The notes below the pieces were generated by a model. The model was not told where the DNA came from. It made no database searches and was given only the letters and a program-made list of their open reading frames with translations. A stretch of 64,000 nt of DNA, from contig NZ_BDBB01000002.1 in NCBI RefSeq assembly GCF_001612765.1, forward strand, positions 248,001-312,000, in the 5' to 3' direction. Below, in pieces: positions 54,987 through 63,691 of the stretch. How positions within the stretch are numbered: position 1 is the first letter of the stretch; each line of letters starts with the position of its first letter. The stretch is from Nocardia arthritidis NBRC 100137 (GTDB lineage Bacteria > Actinomycetota > Actinomycetes > Mycobacteriales > Mycobacteriaceae). The position numbers and the translations under genes are program-made.

Positions 54987-56518
54987 TGACACCCAGTGAA
55001 CAGCCACAGCCCGGCTGTCGGCGCGGTATCGGATCGGGCTGGTACGCGGTGCTTCTCGGGGGAGGCGGGGCCGCGATCGCGGTCCACCTGACGCTCGACT
55101 CGCAGGTGGTGGCGTTCGTGGCGATGGCCGTCATCGTCGGCGAGACCCTTGCCCTGATCGCCGTCGGCGTGCGCACCCACCGGCCCGCGCGCCCGTTGCC
55201 GTGGTATCTGCTGTCCGGCTCGGCGGTGTTGTTCGCCACCGGCACAACGCTGCGTGACATCGGCGACGATGCGCTGCATCCGCTCGACGACGCGTTCACC
55301 CTGCTCGGTAATCTCGGCGTCGGGCTCGCCGCGCTGATCTGGTTGTGGCCGCGCCACGTGCACGGCAACTACGACCTGCTGCTGGACTCGGCCCTCATCG
55401 GGCTCGGCGCGCTGCTGGCTTCCTGGACCTTCCTGATCTCCCCGATCCTGCAGGTCACCGAGACCGGACTCGACGCGGTGGTGGCGGCCACCTACCCGGT
55501 GCTCGACGCACTGCTGCTCACCTTGGTCGCGCACTCGATGGCCACCTCCACGCGCGCGGAGACCTCGCTGTGGCTGTTGCACGCCGGGCTGATCGCGGTG
55601 CTGCTCGGCGACCTGGGCTACAGCCTGGAGACCGCGGGCGCGACCGCGCTCGGGCGCGAAGCGCTGCTGGCTCCCTTGCTCGCCGCCTACGCCACCGTGG
55701 GCGTCGCGGCGCTGCACCCGACCATGGCCGCGCTCGGCATGCCGCGGCGCATCCACCCGCACCACTCCCGGCAGCGCGCCAGCCTCATCGCGATCGCGCT
55801 GATCGTGGCCTCGCTGGTGCCGGTGGTCGGGTCCAGCCTGCGCCCGCACGACCGCGTGGTGGTGTCGTCGCTGTTCGCGCTGTTGCTGATCGGGATGCTG
55901 GTGCGCAGCGAGCGCGCGATCGTGCGCAGTGCCCGCAGCGAGCGGCGCGCGCAGTACCAGGCCGACCACGACATGCTCACCGGATTGCTGAACCGGGCCG
56001 CGTTGCTGCGCGCGCTGCGGCAGCGCGGCGAACAGTGGGCCGAGCGACCGATCTGCCTGCTGTTCATCGACCTCGATGGCTTCAAGCGGGTCAACGACAG
56101 CTACGGCCATGCCGTCGGCGACGAGCTGATCGCTACGGCGGCGGGCCGGATCCGGCGGGTGGTGCGCCAGGAGGACGTGGTGACCCGCTACGGCGGCGAC
56201 GAATTCGTCGTGCTCGCTCCGCTCCCCCGGTCCGAGGCCGCCGTGCTGGCCGAACGGCTGCTCGGCGCGTTCGTCCGGCCGTTCGGGCTGAGCGCGGGGG
56301 AGATCCCGATCACCGCGAGCGTGGGCGTGGCGTGCATGGGTCCGCGCAGCTCGGACACCGACGCGCACGGCCTGCTGCGGGACGCGGACGCGGCCATGTA
56401 CCACGCGAAGCAGTACTCGCTCGGGTACGCGTTCCACGACGACGTGCGGCGCGCGACTCCCGGCGCCGAGCGCCGGATCTGGCGCGCGGCCGCCCGATCC
56501 GCCAGTCCCGCGGTGTGA
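54986..56518 (+). CDS. membrane diguanylate cyclase (GGDEF)
   Basis: 510 residues from ATG 54986, with AAGGGGGG upstream and the start overlapping the preceding stop (TGATG). The first ~315 residues contain nine or ten hydrophobic helices without a named sensor domain. Residues ~335-500 are the GGDEF domain: HDMLTGLLNRAALLRALR, FIDLDGFKRVNDSYGHAVGD and RYGGDEFVVLAPL. The active-site GGDEF is intact, and an RxxD inhibitory site (RQED) lies exactly five residues before it. It should make cyclic di-GMP from GTP and be product-inhibited. There is no EAL domain. Confidence 0.9.
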   Translation: MTPSEQPQPGCRRGIGSGWYAVLLGGGGAAIAVHLTLDSQVVAFVAMAVIVGETLALIAVGVRTHRPARPLPWYLLSGSAVLFATGTTLRDIGDDALHPLDDAFTLLGNLGVGLAALIWLWPRHVHGNYDLLLDSALIGLGALLASWTFLISPILQVTETGLDAVVAATYPVLDALLLTLVAHSMATSTRAETSLWLLHAGLIAVLLGDLGYSLETAGATALGREALLAPLLAAYATVGVAALHPTMAALGMPRRIHPHHSRQRASLIAIALIVASLVPVVGSSLRPHDRVVVSSLFALLLIGMLVRSERAIVRSARSERRAQYQADHDMLTGLLNRAALLRALRQRGEQWAERPICLLFIDLDGFKRVNDSYGHAVGDELIATAAGRIRRVVRQEDVVTRYGGDEFVVLAPLPRSEAAVLAERLLGAFVRPFGLSAGEIPITASVGVACMGPRSSDTDAHGLLRDADAAMYHAKQYSLGYAFHDDVRRATPGAERRIWRAAARSASPAV

Positions 56519-56519
56519 C

Positions 56520-57281
56520 TCAGTCGCTCAGCTCGTCCAAGAGGCGTTTGGCCTCCTCGAGCTCGGCCTGTAACTGCTGCACCTTGGCCTCCTGCACACC
56601 GCGCAACGCGTCCAGGACCCCGGCGACCACCTCGGCCACCTCGGGATGCAGGATCTTCGCCGCCTGCGCCACCGTGGAGCCGGCCACCGGCAGGCCGCGC
56701 AGGGTGCGCTTCTTCCCGCTGACCACGTCGATCGACCACTCGCCGTCGGCGGTGCCGGTGAGCGTCACGGTGACCTCGGGCGCCTTGGTCTTGCGGGCGG
56801 CGGCGGACGTCTTGGCGGGCTTCGGCGCCGTCGCCGCGGCTTGCTTGCCCGCGCTCTCGGCGCGGCTCCCCGCCGCGGTGGTCTCCGCGGGCTTCGGGCC
56901 CGCCGGCGGCTCGGGTGCGCTCGCCTGCGCTGGCTGGGTCGCGGTGCTCGTCGTGGTCGACGACTGGCTCACAGGGGTTTCCTTCCTAGGGGTCGACTTC
57001 GGCTGGGCGGTGGCGCCCGCCGCCCCTCGCGGCGGCTTGGTCAAGGTCACCTCGATGGGAGAGAAGGACAGTACATCCTTCGATCCGGTCGGCCGGACCT
57101 GCAGGAAGTCACCGTCGGCAGGGTCGCCGAGGGCGATCACCTTGCCCGAGCGCCCCTCCGGAACGCCGACCGCTGCGGCGGTGAACCACACCATGGGCGG
57201 GCGGCCACCGGCGATGTCCGTGGCGATCTGCTGAATCTCGCTGTCCGACAATGGTTGCGGCTTGGTTCGTGGGGAGGGCAT
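56520..57281 (-). CDS. DUF6319-like protein with coiled-coil end
   Basis: 253 residues from ATG 57281 with GGAG five bases upstream. Residues 1-90 contain LSDSEIQQIATDIAGGRPPM and VWFTAAAVGVPEGRSGKVI, a compact domain. A long Pro/Ala/Thr-rich disordered linker follows (~95-165), then a second compact region (VTVTLTGTADGEWSIDVVSG) and a C-terminal coiled coil (AKVQQLQAELEEAKRLLDEL). I associate this layout with DUF6319 of mycolic-acid actinobacteria. Function unknown. The gene ends 1 bp after the cyclase stop, convergent. Confidence 0.6.
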   Translation of the reverse strand: MPSPRTKPQPLSDSEIQQIATDIAGGRPPMVWFTAAAVGVPEGRSGKVIALGDPADGDFLQVRPTGSKDVLSFSPIEVTLTKPPRGAAGATAQPKSTPRKETPVSQSSTTTSTATQPAQASAPEPPAGPKPAETTAAGSRAESAGKQAAATAPKPAKTSAAARKTKAPEVTVTLTGTADGEWSIDVVSGKKRTLRGLPVAGSTVAQAAKILHPEVAEVVAGVLDALRGVQEAKVQQLQAELEEAKRLLDELSD

Positions 57282-57600
57282 GGTGACTCCGAGCGATTTC
57301 GTGGTTGGCTGCGTGCACAGATGATGCCCCACGCCGCCGACAGATTTGCGGGCCACCGTCGGATCGAGGCCGCGGATACTCCGGCCCGCGCAACCAGCGA
57401 ATATCTGGCAACAGATCGGGAGCTCCGCCAGCGGTAACCCGGCAGTCGACTCCGACGCCTCCGGCACGACATGATCAGCTCCGGTGAATCGGTAAGCAGC
57501 ACCGGCGAATCGGTATCCGGAAACGCGCGACATCAGCCATGCGCGGCATACGACGGCGCTCGCGGAGGCGCTACCGCACACCGGATTCCCCTCGGTGCGG
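57282..57600. other. intergenic region with two direct repeats
   Basis: 319 bp. It contains CCGGTGAATCGGTA (57481-57494) and CCGGCGAATCGGTA (57502-57515), a 14-bp direct repeat with one change, spaced exactly 21 bp start to start. No gene is seen. The repeats are candidate regulator sites for the DUF6319-like gene some 200 bp away. Confidence 0.45.
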
Positions 57601-58221
57601 TCAGCTCGACGCCGTCGGTGGGCGCAGCGCGGGGAACCAGATGTCGGTGAGCACCTCGACGGCTTGGTCCGCCGAGACGTCGATGGTGCCCTGCATCGCC
57701 CAGCGGGTGAAGAATCGTTCCAGTTGCGCGACAAGCAATTCCACCCGCAACCTCGCTTCGTCGCGCCGACCGGCGGGCCACCCGGCGAGGTATGCGGTCA
57801 TCGCGTTGGGCAGCGCGAGGATGCCGTTGCGGGCGATCTCGCGGAACTCCGGCTCCAGTGCGGTCGCCTCGTCCCAGGCGAGCAGCATGTCCTTGTACTC
57901 GTGGAACCATTCGATCGCGCGGGTCATCCAGCCGGCGAACTCGGCGCGCGAACCGGTCTCGAGCACCCGGTCGAGGTCCTGATAGAAGTGCAGCGCGGTG
58001 GGCGCGGTGCCCTGCTCGGCGATCGCGCGCAGGATCTCCAGTTTGCCCGCGAAGTGCAGGTAGAACGTGGCGCGGCTGCACCCGACCGCGGCGGCGATCT
58101 CGTCCACCCGCACGGCCGCGTAGCCGCGGGTGGCGAACAGCTCCTTGGCGGCCTCCATCAGGCGGGCCCTGGTCTGCTGCTTCTGCTCGTCCCGCAGGTT
58201 CGTGTTCGCGTTCGTCCGCAT
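57601..58221 (-). CDS. TetR-family repressor
   Basis: 206 residues from ATG 58221. The N-terminal helix-turn-helix spans residues ~15-60 (TRARLMEAAKELFATRGYAA, VRVDEIAAAVGCSRATFYLH). The C-terminal ~140 residues form the ligand-binding and dimer domain (AIEWFHEYKDMLLAWDEATA). It faces the monooxygenase operon starting at 58431, across 209 bp that contain dyads, and is the likely repressor of that operon with a ketone or fatty compound as inducer. Confidence 0.88.
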   Translation of the reverse strand: MRTNANTNLRDEQKQQTRARLMEAAKELFATRGYAAVRVDEIAAAVGCSRATFYLHFAGKLEILRAIAEQGTAPTALHFYQDLDRVLETGSRAEFAGWMTRAIEWFHEYKDMLLAWDEATALEPEFREIARNGILALPNAMTAYLAGWPAGRRDEARLRVELLVAQLERFFTRWAMQGTIDVSADQAVEVLTDIWFPALRPPTASS

Positions 58222-58301
58222 GGTGAACCGGTACCTCGTCTCCGTAAAGCCGGGCTGACGTGCTGCTTCCGCTGACCGAGTCTACGCACGGACGGTCTTG
58301 A

Positions 58302-58335
58302 TAGACAGCTCGTCACTTACTGGACGCAATGTCTA
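58302..58335. promoter_or_regulatory. inverted repeat in the TetR/FMO divergent promoter
   Basis: TAGACA (58302-58307) and TGTCTA (58330-58335) are perfect 6-bp arms 22 bp apart, near TATTTT (58344-58349), a possible -10 box for the operon. The wide spacing is unusual for TetR, so this is a tentative operator. Confidence 0.35.
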
Positions 58336-58430
58336 GCGAGTGTTATTTTGTTGCCTACGTCACTCCGGCGCCACCCCCGCCGGACGGTTCGGCCGTCATC
58401 GACGACGGCCCTCCAGCACGAGGACAGTGA

Positions 58431-59798
58431 ATGACGTCAACCGCACTCCCGCGCGTCTGCGTGATCGGGGCGGGTCCCTCCGGGATCACCGCCGCCAAAC
58501 GGCTGAACGACCACGGCATCCCCTTCGACTGCTACGAGGCATCCGACGAAGTCGGGGGCAACTGGTACTTCAAGAACCCCAACGGCATGTCGGCCTGCTA
58601 TCAGAGCCTGCACATCGACACGTCCAAATTCCGCTTGGCTTTCGAGGACTATCCCGCGCCCGACCAGTGGCCGGACTTCCCGCATCATTCGCAGCTGTTC
58701 CAGTACTTCCGCGACTACGTCGACCATTTCGGCATCCGCGACCGGATCGTGTTCAACACGAGGGTGACCGCCGCCGAGCGTGGCGCGGACGGTCGCTGGC
58801 TGATCACGACGAGCGACGGGCACACCGAGGACTACGACGCGCTCGTCGTCTGCAACGGGCACCATTGGGATCCGCGCTTGCCGGACTACCCGGGAGAATT
58901 CGACGGCACGCTGCTGCACAGCCACGCCTACAACGACCCGTTCGACCCCGTCGACATGCGTGGCAAACGGGTCGTGGTGGTCGGCATGGGCAATTCGGGG
59001 CTGGATATCGCCTCCGAGCTGTCGCAGCGGTTCATCGCCGCGAAGCTCTACGTCTCCGCCCGGCGCGGGGTCTGGGTACTGCCGAAGTACGTCAACGGCA
59101 AGGTCGGCGACAAGCGCTCGATGCCACGGTGGATGCCGCCGAAGCTCGGTCTCAAGCTCAAGCAGCGATTCGTCCGGAAGTTCCGCGGCAATATGCGGGA
59201 CTACGGCCTGCCCGAGCCGGACCATCTGCCGTTCGAGGCCCATCCCTCCGCGAGCGAGGAATTCCTGCACCGCGCGGGCTGCGGCGACATCGCCTTCAAG
59301 CCCGCGATCGCCGCGCTGGAAGGCTCGCGGGTGCGCTTCGCCGACGGCAGCGTCGAAGAGGTGGACGTGATCGTCTGCGCCACCGGCTACCGCATCTGCT
59401 TCCCGTTCTTCTCCGACCCCGAGCTGCTGCCCGACCGCGACAACCGTTTCCCGCTGTTCAAGCAGATGATCAAGCCCGGCATCGACAATCTGTTCTTCCT
59501 CGGGCTGGCCCAGCCGCTGCCCACGCTGGTGAACTTCGCCGAGCAGCAGAGCAAGCTGGTCGCCGCCTACCTCACCGGCCGTTACCACCTGCCGTCGGAG
59601 GAGGAGATGCGAGCGGCCATCCGGGCCGCGGAATCGGCCAGGACGGGCCGCTACTACGACTCGCCCCGGCACACCATCCAGATCGAATTCGAACCGTACG
59701 TGCGGGACTTGCGGCGGGAACTCGCGCGTGGCGCGAAACGCGCCACCGCCGCGGGAAACGCCTTGCCGGTGCAGGCCCGGGCACTCGAACAGGTGTGA
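58431..59798 (+). CDS. flavin-containing monooxygenase
   Basis: 455 residues from ATG 58431, with GAGGA upstream. FAD motif VCVIGAGPSGITAAKRL (~7), FMO signature FDGTLLHSHAY (~157), NADP motif VVVVGMGNSGLDIA (~180) and the ATG linker ATGYRICFPFF (~320). The signature fits FxGxxxHxxxY of FMOs, not the W/P form of classical Baeyer-Villiger enzymes, though some FMOs also insert oxygen into ketones. It is the first gene of the catabolic operon and may oxygenate a ketone or a soft nucleophile. Confidence 0.9.
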   Translation: MTSTALPRVCVIGAGPSGITAAKRLNDHGIPFDCYEASDEVGGNWYFKNPNGMSACYQSLHIDTSKFRLAFEDYPAPDQWPDFPHHSQLFQYFRDYVDHFGIRDRIVFNTRVTAAERGADGRWLITTSDGHTEDYDALVVCNGHHWDPRLPDYPGEFDGTLLHSHAYNDPFDPVDMRGKRVVVVGMGNSGLDIASELSQRFIAAKLYVSARRGVWVLPKYVNGKVGDKRSMPRWMPPKLGLKLKQRFVRKFRGNMRDYGLPEPDHLPFEAHPSASEEFLHRAGCGDIAFKPAIAALEGSRVRFADGSVEEVDVIVCATGYRICFPFFSDPELLPDRDNRFPLFKQMIKPGIDNLFFLGLAQPLPTLVNFAEQQSKLVAAYLTGRYHLPSEEEMRAAIRAAESARTGRYYDSPRHTIQIEFEPYVRDLRRELARGAKRATAAGNALPVQARALEQV

Positions 59799-59805
59799 GG
59801 CGGCG

Positions 59806-60963
59806 ATGACCATTACCACGGGAACCGCCACATCGGGCTTCTGCGCCGAGCGATTCGCGCAGGTCCGAACGGAGCTGGAGACCCGGCTCGCTTCCGGTGA
59901 CGAACTCGGCGCCTCGATCTGCGTCACCGTCGACGGCGAACCGGTCGTCGACCTCTGGGGCGGGTACCGCGACCCCGGCCGCACCGCGCCGTGGACCGAG
60001 GACACCTTGGTCAACGTCTTCTCCCTCACCAAGACCATGACGGCGCTGTGCGCCCTGCTGCTGGTCGAGCGCGGCGAGCTGGACGTGTACGCGAAGGTGG
60101 CCGAGTACTGGCCGGAGTTCGCGGCGAACGGCAAGGGCGACATCGAGATTCGTCATCTGCTGGCGCACACCTCGGGCGTCTCGGGGTGGCAGCCGCCGAT
60201 CGAACTCGCCGAGATTTACGACGTGGAGGCGTCCGCCGCCCGCCTCGCGAGCCAACCGCCGTGGTGGGAGCCGGGCACCGCCTCGGGGTACCACGCGCTC
60301 GCCTACGGCCACCTGATCGGCGCGGTGATCCGCCGCGTCACCGGACGCTCGCTGGGCGAGTTCTTCGCCGCGGAACTAGCCGGGCCGCTGGGCGCGGACT
60401 TCCACATCGGCACCGCGCCCGAGCACCATGGGCGGATCGCCACCTTGGTCCCGCCCACCATGCCGGAATTCGACATGGCCGCGCTCGACCAGGACAGCGT
60501 GCTGGTCAAGACGCTCACCAGCCCGCTGCTCGACATCGCCGAGACGGCGAGCGCGGCATGGCGGCAAGCCGAGATCGGCGCGGTGAACGGTCACGGCAAC
60601 GCGCGTTCGGTCGCGCGGGTGCAGTCGTTGGTCTCCTGCGGCGGCGAACTCGGCGGACGGCGGCTGCTGTCGGAGGACACGATCGAGCTGATCTTCCGGC
60701 AGCAGTCCGACGGCGTGGATCTCGCGCTCGCGACGCCGCTGCGGTTCGGCATCGGCTACGGTCTGCCGCAGCGCCAGACCGCCCCGGAGGTGCCCGACGG
60801 CCGGGTGTGCTGGTGGGCCGGGTACGGAGGCGCGATGGTGGTCAACGACCTCGAGCACCGCACCACGTTCGCCTACACCATGAACCGGATGGCGCCGGGC
60901 CTGATCGGCTCCGACCGTGCCGACGCCTATCTGCGCGCGACCTTCGCGGCGGTACGCGGATGA
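59806..60963 (+). CDS. serine beta-lactamase-fold esterase
   Basis: 385 residues from ATG 59806 behind GAGGCGG, 7 bp after the monooxygenase. The beta-lactamase/DD-peptidase fold gives the SxxK pair in FSLTKTMTAL near Ser71, a tyrosine motif in SGYHALAYGHLIG, and WWAGYGGAMVV near the end in place of KTG. Proteins of this type (EstB, LACTB-like) are esterases, not antibiotic-resistance enzymes. Here it probably hydrolyses an ester made by the monooxygenase. Stop overlaps the next gene. Confidence 0.85.
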   Translation: MTITTGTATSGFCAERFAQVRTELETRLASGDELGASICVTVDGEPVVDLWGGYRDPGRTAPWTEDTLVNVFSLTKTMTALCALLLVERGELDVYAKVAEYWPEFAANGKGDIEIRHLLAHTSGVSGWQPPIELAEIYDVEASAARLASQPPWWEPGTASGYHALAYGHLIGAVIRRVTGRSLGEFFAAELAGPLGADFHIGTAPEHHGRIATLVPPTMPEFDMAALDQDSVLVKTLTSPLLDIAETASAAWRQAEIGAVNGHGNARSVARVQSLVSCGGELGGRRLLSEDTIELIFRQQSDGVDLALATPLRFGIGYGLPQRQTAPEVPDGRVCWWAGYGGAMVVNDLEHRTTFAYTMNRMAPGLIGSDRADAYLRATFAAVRG

Positions 60964-62009
60964 TGCGGGCGTTGCAGCTGACCGAACCCGGTGTGCTGGA
61001 ACTGCGCGAGGTGCCGATTCCGGAGATCGGCCCCACCGATCTACTGCTGCGCGTGGGCGCGGCGGGAATCTGCCATTCGGACCTGCACGTGCTGCACATC
61101 CCGTTCCGGATGCGCGAGGAGCCGTTGACCCTGGGCCACGAGATCGCGGGCACCATCGAGGCCGTCGGCGACGGGGTGGGCGGCCGCCGCGCCGGCGAGC
61201 GCGGCGTCGTGTATCTGTGCTGGTCGTGCGGGGTCTGCCGGGAGTGCGCCCGCGGCGACGAGAACGTCTGCCGCGCCGCGGGCCGCACCGCCATGCCGCC
61301 GTGCCCCGGTCTCGGGCCCGACGGCGGGATGGCCGACTACATCCGGGTGCCCGCGAGTTCGTTCGTGCCGATCGGCGACCTCGATTTCGCCCAGGCCGCG
61401 CCGCTGGCCGACGCGGCATTGTCGAGCTATCACGCCATCCGCGACGCTCGCGAGCAACTCGGCCCCGGGTCGGTGGCAGTGGTCATCGGGATCGGCGGGC
61501 TCGGTCACGTCGCAGTGCGGATCCTCGCCGCGACCACGGCCGCCCGGGTGCTGGCCGTGGACGTGAGCGCCGGCAAACTCGAACTCGCCGCGCGCTGCGG
61601 AGCGGCGGAGGGATTCGTCGCGGGCGACAACACCGCCGCAGAGATCCTCGACCGGACCGGAGGCCGCGGCGCGGACGCGGTGTTCGACTTCGTCGGCGTC
61701 GAGACCACCGCCCGGCTCGCGGTGGAGTCGGTGGCGCCCAACGGGGCATACCGCATGATCGGCCTCGGCGGCGGCGCGCCGGAGATCACCGCGGCGCCGG
61801 CCGACGGCACCGGTTGGCCGTGGGGCGCGTCGGTCCGGAAGACCTACGGCGGCACCAGATCCGACTTGATCGACTGCGTGGCACTGGCCACGTCGGGCAA
61901 GCTACGCGTCGAGGTGGAGCGCTACCCCCTTGCCGAGGGGCGCGCTGCCCTGGACCGGCTGGAACGCGGCCTGGTCACCGGCCGAGCGGTCCTGATCCCC
62001 GAGCCGTGA
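60960..62009 (+). CDS. zinc-dependent alcohol dehydrogenase
   Basis: 349 residues; ATG 60960 or 60963 (the two ATGs are adjacent) overlapping the esterase stop. Medium-chain ADH: catalytic zinc ligands in AGICHSDLH and LTLGHEIAG, structural zinc Cys in [18 protein letters not shown], and NAD motif [12 protein letters not shown]. It oxidises the alcohol set free in the pathway, probably with NAD. The order FMO, hydrolase, ADH recalls the mycobacterial mymA operon, which includes adhD. Confidence 0.92.
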   Translation: MMRALQLTEPGVLELREVPIPEIGPTDLLLRVGAAGICHSDLHVLHIPFRMREEPLTLGHEIAGTIEAVGDGVGGRRAGERGVVYLCWSCGVCRECARGDENVCRAAGRTAMPPCPGLGPDGGMADYIRVPASSFVPIGDLDFAQAAPLADAALSSYHAIRDAREQLGPGSVAVVIGIGGLGHVAVRILAATTAARVLAVDVSAGKLELAARCGAAEGFVAGDNTAAEILDRTGGRGADAVFDFVGVETTARLAVESVAPNGAYRMIGLGGGAPEITAAPADGTGWPWGASVRKTYGGTRSDLIDCVALATSGKLRVEVERYPLAEGRAALDRLERGLVTGRAVLIPEP

Positions 62010-62037
62010 CGAATCGACCCACGAGGAAGTACCCGAT

Positions 62038-63687
62038 ATGACAAAGCCCTTCGACCAGCAGGCGTTCGTGGCGGAGGCCGCGGGCCGGCTCACCGGACCC
62101 GGCGGTCGATTCGAGATGGTGGTCGAGGACGTGCTCGGCGCACCGATGCCGGTGGTACGCCACCGCAAGTCCTCGCTGCGCGAGGTACTCGTCGCCGGGT
62201 CGGCGCACGGTGACCACGACTACCTGGTCACCGCGGACCGCCGGATTTCGTTCACCGAGCACGCCGCCGCGGTCGCGGCACTGGCCACGGCCCTGCGCGA
62301 CCGATTCGGCGTCGGAAAGGGCGACCGCGTCGGCATTCTCGCGGCGAACACACCCGAGTGGGTCCTCACCTTCTGGGCGGCCCAGACGCTCGGCGCGATC
62401 GCGGTGGGTTACAACGCGTGGTGGGCGCCGCGCGAGATCGCCTACGGCCTCGAGCACACCAGCCCCACCGTGCTCGTCGCCGACGCGAAGCGCGCCGCGA
62501 CGGTGGCGGAATCGGACATCCGGATTCCCCTGCTCACCATGGAGCACGACGTACCCGCGCTCATCGCCGAACACCGGACCGACGAGCTGCCGCACGCCGA
62601 AATCGACGAAGACGACCCCGCGGTGATCCTCTACACCAGCGGCACCAGCGGACGCCCCAAGGGAGCGGTGCACTCGCACCGGAACCTGGTGGCCGTCACC
62701 GATTACCACCTCTTCAACGACGCGCTGGCCGCCGCGCTCACCGGCGCGAGCGAGCTGCCCAGCGGGCGACGCTTCCTGCTCACCTCGCCGCTGTTCCACA
62801 TCGCCAGCCTGCACAACCTGGTGGTCCCCCGGCTGGTCACCGGCGACGCGGCGGTGATCCACCAAGGGTCGTTCGACGCCGACCGGGTACTGCGACTGAT
62901 CGAGACCGAGCGGGTCACCAACTGGGGCGCCATGCCGACCATGGCCACCAGGATGCTGGAGCTCGACCTGTCCGGCTACGACCTGTCCTCGCTGGCCTCG
63001 TTCTCATTGAACTCGGCGCCGTCGTCGGCCGCGCTGCAGCAGAAGCTGCGCGATCAACTGGCCGTCGCCCGCAACGCGCTGGTGACCAGCTACGGGCTCA
63101 CCGAATGCAGCACCGCCGCGACGCTGGCGAGTCCGGCCGAACTGGCGGCGTTCCCGGACACCGTGGGACGACCGGTCGTCGGGGTCACGCTGGAAATCCG
63201 GGACAGCGCGGGCAACGCGGTGCCCGACGGCACGGAAGGCGAGATCTGGGTGCGTAGCCCCTACGTGATGCTGGGGTACTGGCAGGACGAGACGGCGACC
63301 GCGGCGGCGATCACCGCGGATCGCTGGTTGCGCACCGGCGATATCGGGATCCTGGAGGACGGCAGGCTGCGGTTGTCCGGACGCCGTTCGGATCTCATCC
63401 TGCGCGGCGGGGAGAACGTCTATCCCACCGAGATCGAGCAATGCCTCGAGCAGCATCCCGCGGTGCGCGAATGCGCGGTCCTCGGCGTGCCCGACGCCGA
63501 CCTGGGTCAGCAGGTCGCCGCCCTGGTCGTGGTCGAGAACAGCACGGCCACCAGCGAAGACGAGCTGCGTGCGTTCGCCACCGAGCGGCTCGCCTACTAC
63601 AAAGTGCCCGCCCGCTGGCGGCTCACCACCACCGCACTCCCCCGCAATGCGACCGGCAAGGTCGTCCGCGCCCAACTCGAGGTGTGA
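62038..63687 (+). CDS. acyl-CoA synthetase (AMP-binding)
   Basis: 549 residues, starting 28 bp after the alcohol dehydrogenase. ANL motifs: [20 protein letters not shown] (~200), [11 protein letters not shown] (~355), [20 protein letters not shown] (~450) and [14 protein letters not shown] at the end. The N-terminal ~50 residues ([20 protein letters not shown]) are an extra segment. It activates the acid product of the pathway to a CoA ester. Chain length unknown. Short gap and shared strand place it in the same operon. Confidence 0.9.
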   Translation: MTKPFDQQAFVAEAAGRLTGPGGRFEMVVEDVLGAPMPVVRHRKSSLREVLVAGSAHGDHDYLVTADRRISFTEHAAAVAALATALRDRFGVGKGDRVGILAANTPEWVLTFWAAQTLGAIAVGYNAWWAPREIAYGLEHTSPTVLVADAKRAATVAESDIRIPLLTMEHDVPALIAEHRTDELPHAEIDEDDPAVILYTSGTSGRPKGAVHSHRNLVAVTDYHLFNDALAAALTGASELPSGRRFLLTSPLFHIASLHNLVVPRLVTGDAAVIHQGSFDADRVLRLIETERVTNWGAMPTMATRMLELDLSGYDLSSLASFSLNSAPSSAALQQKLRDQLAVARNALVTSYGLTECSTAATLASPAELAAFPDTVGRPVVGVTLEIRDSAGNAVPDGTEGEIWVRSPYVMLGYWQDETATAAAITADRWLRTGDIGILEDGRLRLSGRRSDLILRGGENVYPTEIEQCLEQHPAVRECAVLGVPDADLGQQVAALVVVENSTATSEDELRAFATERLAYYKVPARWRLTTTALPRNATGKVVRAQLEV

Positions 63688-63691
63688 ATCC

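Noticed and set aside
53398..54999. 533-codon plus-strand frame
   Set aside because: Antisense to galK, whose signature motifs are unmistakable.
58437..60143. 568-codon minus-strand frame
   Set aside because: Antisense shadow of the monooxygenase and esterase genes; no domain recognised.
59806..60963. beta-lactamase as antibiotic resistance
   Set aside because: The fold is shared with esterases; the operon context and lack of a KTG motif and signal peptide argue against a true beta-lactamase.
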